The notes under the pieces: model-generated
The model's database searches: none
What the model was told of the DNA's origin: nothing
What the model saw: only the letters and a program-made list of their open reading frames with translations
Shown here: piece after piece, positions 61,212 to 64,000 of the stretch
Numbering within the stretch: position 1 is the first letter of the stretch
How the letters are laid out: the number at the start of each line of letters is the position of its first letter
DNA from: Curtobacterium sp. MCBA15_009
GTDB lineage: Bacteria > Actinomycetota > Actinomycetes > Actinomycetales > Microbacteriaceae
Reading direction: 5' to 3'
DNA length: 64,000 nt
Assembly: GCF_001864895.1 (NCBI RefSeq)
Contig: NZ_MJGO01000023.1
Span: 422,002-486,001 of the forward strand
Translations under genes and position numbers: made by a program

Positions 61212-62159
61212 CTACACCGCGGGCGCGAGCGCGAGCTGTTCCCGAGCCACCAGGGCGTCGGCGGCGGGAGGCCGTCCGTACGCCTCCCGGTAGTCGCGCG
61301 AGAAGTGCGAGGCACTGCGGTACCCGACGGCGGCCGCGGCACGCGCAGCGGTTTCGGCGTGCAGGACCATGCGGCGCCGCGCTTCCCCGAGCCGCGTGCG
61401 CTTGAGGTACTGCGCGGGCGACATCCCGGTGGCCTGCTTGAAGCGGGCGAACAGGGTGCTCTCGCTGACCCGGAGTTCCCGGGCCAGACGCTCCATCGAC
61501 CACGGCTCGGCCATCCGGTCGGTGAGCAGTGCCGTCGCGCCGGCGACGACCGAGGTGCCGATGCCGTCGAGTGCTGCCGTGATCCGCGGCGCCTGCGCGG
61601 TCTGCAGCAGGCGGAGGACGACCTCGCGCGACACGAGGGGGAACAGCACGGGGATGTCCTCGGGCGCGTCGAGCAGGGCGAGGAGCCGGGCGACGGCATC
61701 GGCGAGGGGCGCCGTCCACGTGGCGAGCCGCGGCAACTCCTCGGTGGTGCGGACCGCCGACGAGGACATGGACGCGACGACCTCGCTCACGACCAGTGGG
61801 TCGAGCCGCCAGATCGCGGAGACGAAGCCCTCGTCCCCGGCGGTGTCGACGACCCCGGCGACGACCGGCAGGTCCACCGGCGTGATGATGAACCGCTCGC
61901 GTCCCCACACCTGGTCGTCGTCCCCGACGATCGAGCGCTTCCGCCCACGCAGGACCATCGACAGTGACGGCACGTACCGGCGGTCGAACAGCCCGGTGGA
62001 CTCGTGGACGCGCGACATCGTCAGCCCGAGCGCCGCAGCCCGGTGCACCGACGCCGGTCGGGCGACGACCTCGACCGTCGACGCACGCTCGAGGACCGCT
62101 GCGTGCCGCGAGGCGATCGCAGCAGCCCGGTCGAGGTGTTGCGCCGTCACGTCGTCCAC
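61212..62159 (-). CDS. AraC-family transcriptional regulator
   Basis: 315-residue regulator. The first 190 residues resemble the AraC-type N-terminal domain (HESTGLFDRRYVPSLSMVLRGRKRSIVGDD near residue 55, DLPVVAGV), and the C-terminal 100 residues are the double HTH: WSMERLARELRVSESTLFARFKQATGMSPAQYLKRTRLGEARR near 225 and AAAVGYRSASHFSRDYREAYGRPP near 285. GTG 62159 follows TAGCGT by six bases. It faces the SDR gene; paired direct repeats in the gap are its probable binding site. Confidence 0.92.
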   Translation of the reverse strand: MDDVTAQHLDRAAAIASRHAAVLERASTVEVVARPASVHRAAALGLTMSRVHESTGLFDRRYVPSLSMVLRGRKRSIVGDDDQVWGRERFIITPVDLPVVAGVVDTAGDEGFVSAIWRLDPLVVSEVVASMSSSAVRTTEELPRLATWTAPLADAVARLLALLDAPEDIPVLFPLVSREVVLRLLQTAQAPRITAALDGIGTSVVAGATALLTDRMAEPWSMERLARELRVSESTLFARFKQATGMSPAQYLKRTRLGEARRRMVLHAETAARAAAAVGYRSASHFSRDYREAYGRPPAADALVAREQLALAPAV

Positions 62160-62204
62160 GAGCCCACGCTACGCGCCCGCGCGGTGCGCCAGCGGCCCGC
62201 ACGC

Positions 62205-62235
62205 GATCCGGCAACCTTCTCGCCGGATCCGGCAA
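62205..62235. promoter_or_regulatory. Paired direct repeats, probable AraC-type operator
   Basis: GATCCGGCAA occurs at 62205-62214 and 62226-62235, two identical 10-mers exactly 21 bases (two helical turns) apart, in the 110-base gap between the divergent AraC and SDR genes. Direct half-sites with this spacing are the usual target of AraC-family proteins. Confidence 0.72.
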
Positions 62236-62269
62236 GGCCGCCGACGGTATGCGGACCGAGCATCGAAGC

Positions 62270-63043
62270 ATGACCACTGCACCGAACGAACCCACCACTC
62301 CCCGTACCGCCCTCGTCACCGGCGCCTCGAGCGGCATCGGCGAGGCCGTCGCCCACGAGCTCGCCGCCGCCGGTCTGTCCGTCGTCGTGCACGGACGCGA
62401 CGCGTCCCGTACCCGCGCCGTCGCGGAGGCCATCGAGCACCGCGGTGGAAGAGCCGTCCCCGTCGTCGCGGACCTCGCCGCGTCCGCCGCTGATGTCCGA
62501 GCCTTCGCCGCGCACGCAAGCGATCTGGCCGGCGGCCGCATCGACGTCCTCGTCAACAACGCCGGCGTGTACCCGGGCGGCCCGACCGAGTCGCTGTCCG
62601 ACGACACCGTCGACGCGCTCCTGGCGACGAACATCCGTGCACCGCACGCCCTCGTCGCAGCACTTGCACCTGCGATGGCCGAGCGCGGCACGGGCGCCGT
62701 GGTCAACATCGGCTCATGGATGGCCCGGGTCGGCGTCCCGTTCATGGGGCTCTACCCCGCGACGAAGGCCGCGCTCGAGCAGCTCACCCGAGCCTGGTCG
62801 GCGGAGTACGGCCCCCGCGGCGTCCGCGTCGTCACGGTCGCTCCCGGAGCGACAGCGACGCCCGGCAACGCCGATGCCGCCGACGCCCTGGCGGCGATGA
62901 CCCAGGGCACGCCGGCGGGCGTGCCGGTACGACCCGTCGAGATCGCCCGCGCGGTGCGGTGGGTCGTCTCCGACGAAGCTGCCTTCGTGCACGGTGGCAC
63001 CATCGACGTCGACGGTGGGATCGCCTCGACGCGTCTGCGCTGA
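62270..63043 (+). CDS. SDR-family oxidoreductase, probable AraC target
   Basis: 257-residue short-chain dehydrogenase/reductase: TGASSGIGEAVAHELAAAG near residue 14 binds the cofactor, DVLVNNAGVYPGG near 90, the catalytic Ser in NIGSWMA near 140, and YPATKAALEQL near 155 with Tyr and Lys. The C-terminus is FVHGGTIDVDGGIASTRLR. The Arg after the TGASSGIG loop (HGRDASRTRAV) suggests NADPH preference. It diverges from an AraC regulator and is therefore probably induced by the compound it acts on, which is unknown. Confidence 0.9.
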   Translation: MTTAPNEPTTPRTALVTGASSGIGEAVAHELAAAGLSVVVHGRDASRTRAVAEAIEHRGGRAVPVVADLAASAADVRAFAAHASDLAGGRIDVLVNNAGVYPGGPTESLSDDTVDALLATNIRAPHALVAALAPAMAERGTGAVVNIGSWMARVGVPFMGLYPATKAALEQLTRAWSAEYGPRGVRVVTVAPGATATPGNADAADALAAMTQGTPAGVPVRPVEIARAVRWVVSDEAAFVHGGTIDVDGGIASTRLR

Positions 63044-63054
63044 CGCGGCTCGTA

Positions 63055-63883
63055 TCAGGACGGCCCGGACGGGTCGAACGGGATGCAGTCGCTCTGGACC
63101 AACAGCACGCCGTCGGCGCTCCCACGTGATCGACGCATCGGCCGAGTACACGGCCAGCTCGAGGTACTGCGGACGCTCGGTGAAGCTCGTACCCGACCCC
63201 TCGCTGCTCCAGGCGGACCGCAGCGCCGACACCGCCTGCTCCCGCTCGACCCGTCCGCCGAGTGTGAAGCGCTCGTGGAACACCCGACAGGGGTTGCCGG
63301 CCGCACTCGTGCTCTCGGTGAACCACCGCCGGCCCCGAACGTCGCTCGGACCGACGTGCAGCTGTGCGAGCGCGTCGTCGACCCGCGGTCCGATCGCTTC
63401 CCGCGCCTCAGCCGCCGACGCGGGGCCGTCGCCGTACTCGATGCCGTCCAGCTCGTCGAGCCGTTGCTGCTCCCGGTACGCGCGTTCATCGCCGGCGGCA
63501 CGGGGCAGCACGTCGATCGCCGGCACGACGACGAGCAGCACCACCGCCAGCAGTCCGAGCCCCGACACGACGGTGGTTCCCCACGCCACCTCGACGGACC
63601 GACGAGCACGGAGCGCGCGGATCCCCGCCACGAAGGCCGGCACCGTCGCAGCGAGCCCGAGTACCAGCGCCATGACCTGCGGTACCGCCGCTCCTCCACC
63701 GTCGTTCGTGCTCCGCCATGCGGTACCGATCTGCGCCACGAACTCGAGCACGAGCGCCACCAGCACCCCGACCGGCGCCACCACGATGCCGAAGACCAGA
63801 CGGTTCCGCCGGAGCCGCGCGCCGTCGTCGTTGTCCGAGCTGACGGTCCCGGCCGACTCCCTCGTCCTTGTTCGATCGTTCAT
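63055..63883 (-). pseudogene. Two-helix-pair membrane protein gene with an apparent one-base frameshift
   Basis: From ATG 63883 (GGAGGAACGC ribosome site) the gene encodes about 255 residues: four N-terminal helices (VFGIVVAPVGVLVALVLEF near residue 32, MALVLGLAATVPAFVAGI, VSGLGLLAVVLLVVVPAI), then an exported domain with AGNPCRVFHERFTLGGR and YLELAVYSADASITW. At the GGG at 63121-63123 the frame breaks: the running frame continues into the neighbouring SDR gene, while the next frame reads SADGVLLVQSDCIPFDPSGPS and stops at 63055. Removing one G joins them. The cysteine pair (NPC, SDC) is only complete after that repair. No family is recognised. It could be a sequencing error. Confidence 0.75.
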
Positions 63884-63944
63884 GCGTTCCTCCCCCGGCG
63901 CAGACGCTAGCAGTGTGATGCACGAACGCCCCGGGAACGCAGAA

Positions 63945-63972
63945 AACCCCTGACCATGAATGGTCAGGGGTT
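63945..63972 (-). terminator. Intrinsic terminator, leftward
   Basis: Perfect 12-bp stem AACCCCTGACCA / TGGTCAGGGGTT with a TGAA loop. On the minus strand the stem is followed by a short T-run (TTTTC), so it should end transcription of a minus-strand gene or RNA lying to the right of the window. Confidence 0.85.
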
Positions 63973-64000
63973 CCCTGGTGTTACTGAGTTAAGTCCGGCG

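Noticed and set aside
63945..63972. Terminator for the membrane-protein gene starting at 63883
   Set aside because: That gene runs leftwards away from the hairpin; the T-run orientation fits a gene to the right of the window.

Overview
The window is chromosomal DNA from a high-GC Gram-positive bacterium, most likely a member of the Microbacteriaceae and plausibly Curtobacterium or a close relative. This rests on the very high third-position GC, the many GTG starts, short gaps and GTGA/ATGA overlaps, and a gene set typical of that family (LigC- and LigD-Pol-like repair enzymes, GPP34, DUF427, DUF429, an MshA-like glycosyltransferase, a secreted HNH nuclease). No tRNA, rRNA or CRISPR array was found. 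Many genes have a TAnnnT-like -10 hexamer ending 5-7 bases before the start codon, so leaderless transcripts look common.

Layout. 0-31 kb is ordinary chromosome: an MBL-fold hydrolase (cut by the left edge), three covarying hairpin repeats, an ATP-dependent DNA ligase facing a LigD-type polymerase, a glycosyltransferase/uracil-DNA glycosylase pair, two APC permeases, a large SWIM-SNF2 helicase, a secreted HNH nuclease, an SDR enzyme, several small membrane proteins and a TM0106-type nuclease-helicase. At 24.9-28.1 kb lies a compact lipoprotein / WXG100-like protein / WXG100-like-domain DUF1023 hydrolase / lipoprotein cassette that resembles a type VII secretion toxin-immunity locus. At 29.7-31.4 kb an ADP-ribosylglycohydrolase and an NrtR-type Nudix regulator diverge from a region carrying two near-identical operators.

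31.5-56 kb is a variable region, visibly richer in A/T and full of broken genes. It holds a Vsr endonuclease; an array of intact and broken lipoproteins with a decapitated DUF1023 hydrolase, which is a scarred second copy of the 25 kb cassette; a junction where that hydrolase and a MurR/RpiR regulator have both lost their 5' ends; murQ; and a frameshifted murP-like PTS gene. It then holds a DISARM-like phage defence island: a DrmMII-type cytosine methyltransferase, a DrmB (DUF1998) protein, a DrmA helicase, and two large extra proteins fused to them by overlaps, a NERD-nuclease/helicase and a 1577-residue GHKL-ATPase/SF2-helicase. No drmC or drmE is visible, so this is a variant architecture. 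A MazG-like pyrophosphohydrolase and a GIY-YIG/DUF2075 ATPase follow.

56-64 kb returns to ordinary chromosome: a quinone oxidoreductase, an ABC exporter co-transcribed with a two-component system, an AraC regulator diverging from an SDR gene over paired direct repeats, and a membrane-protein gene with an apparent one-base frameshift. A strong terminator facing left lies at the right edge.
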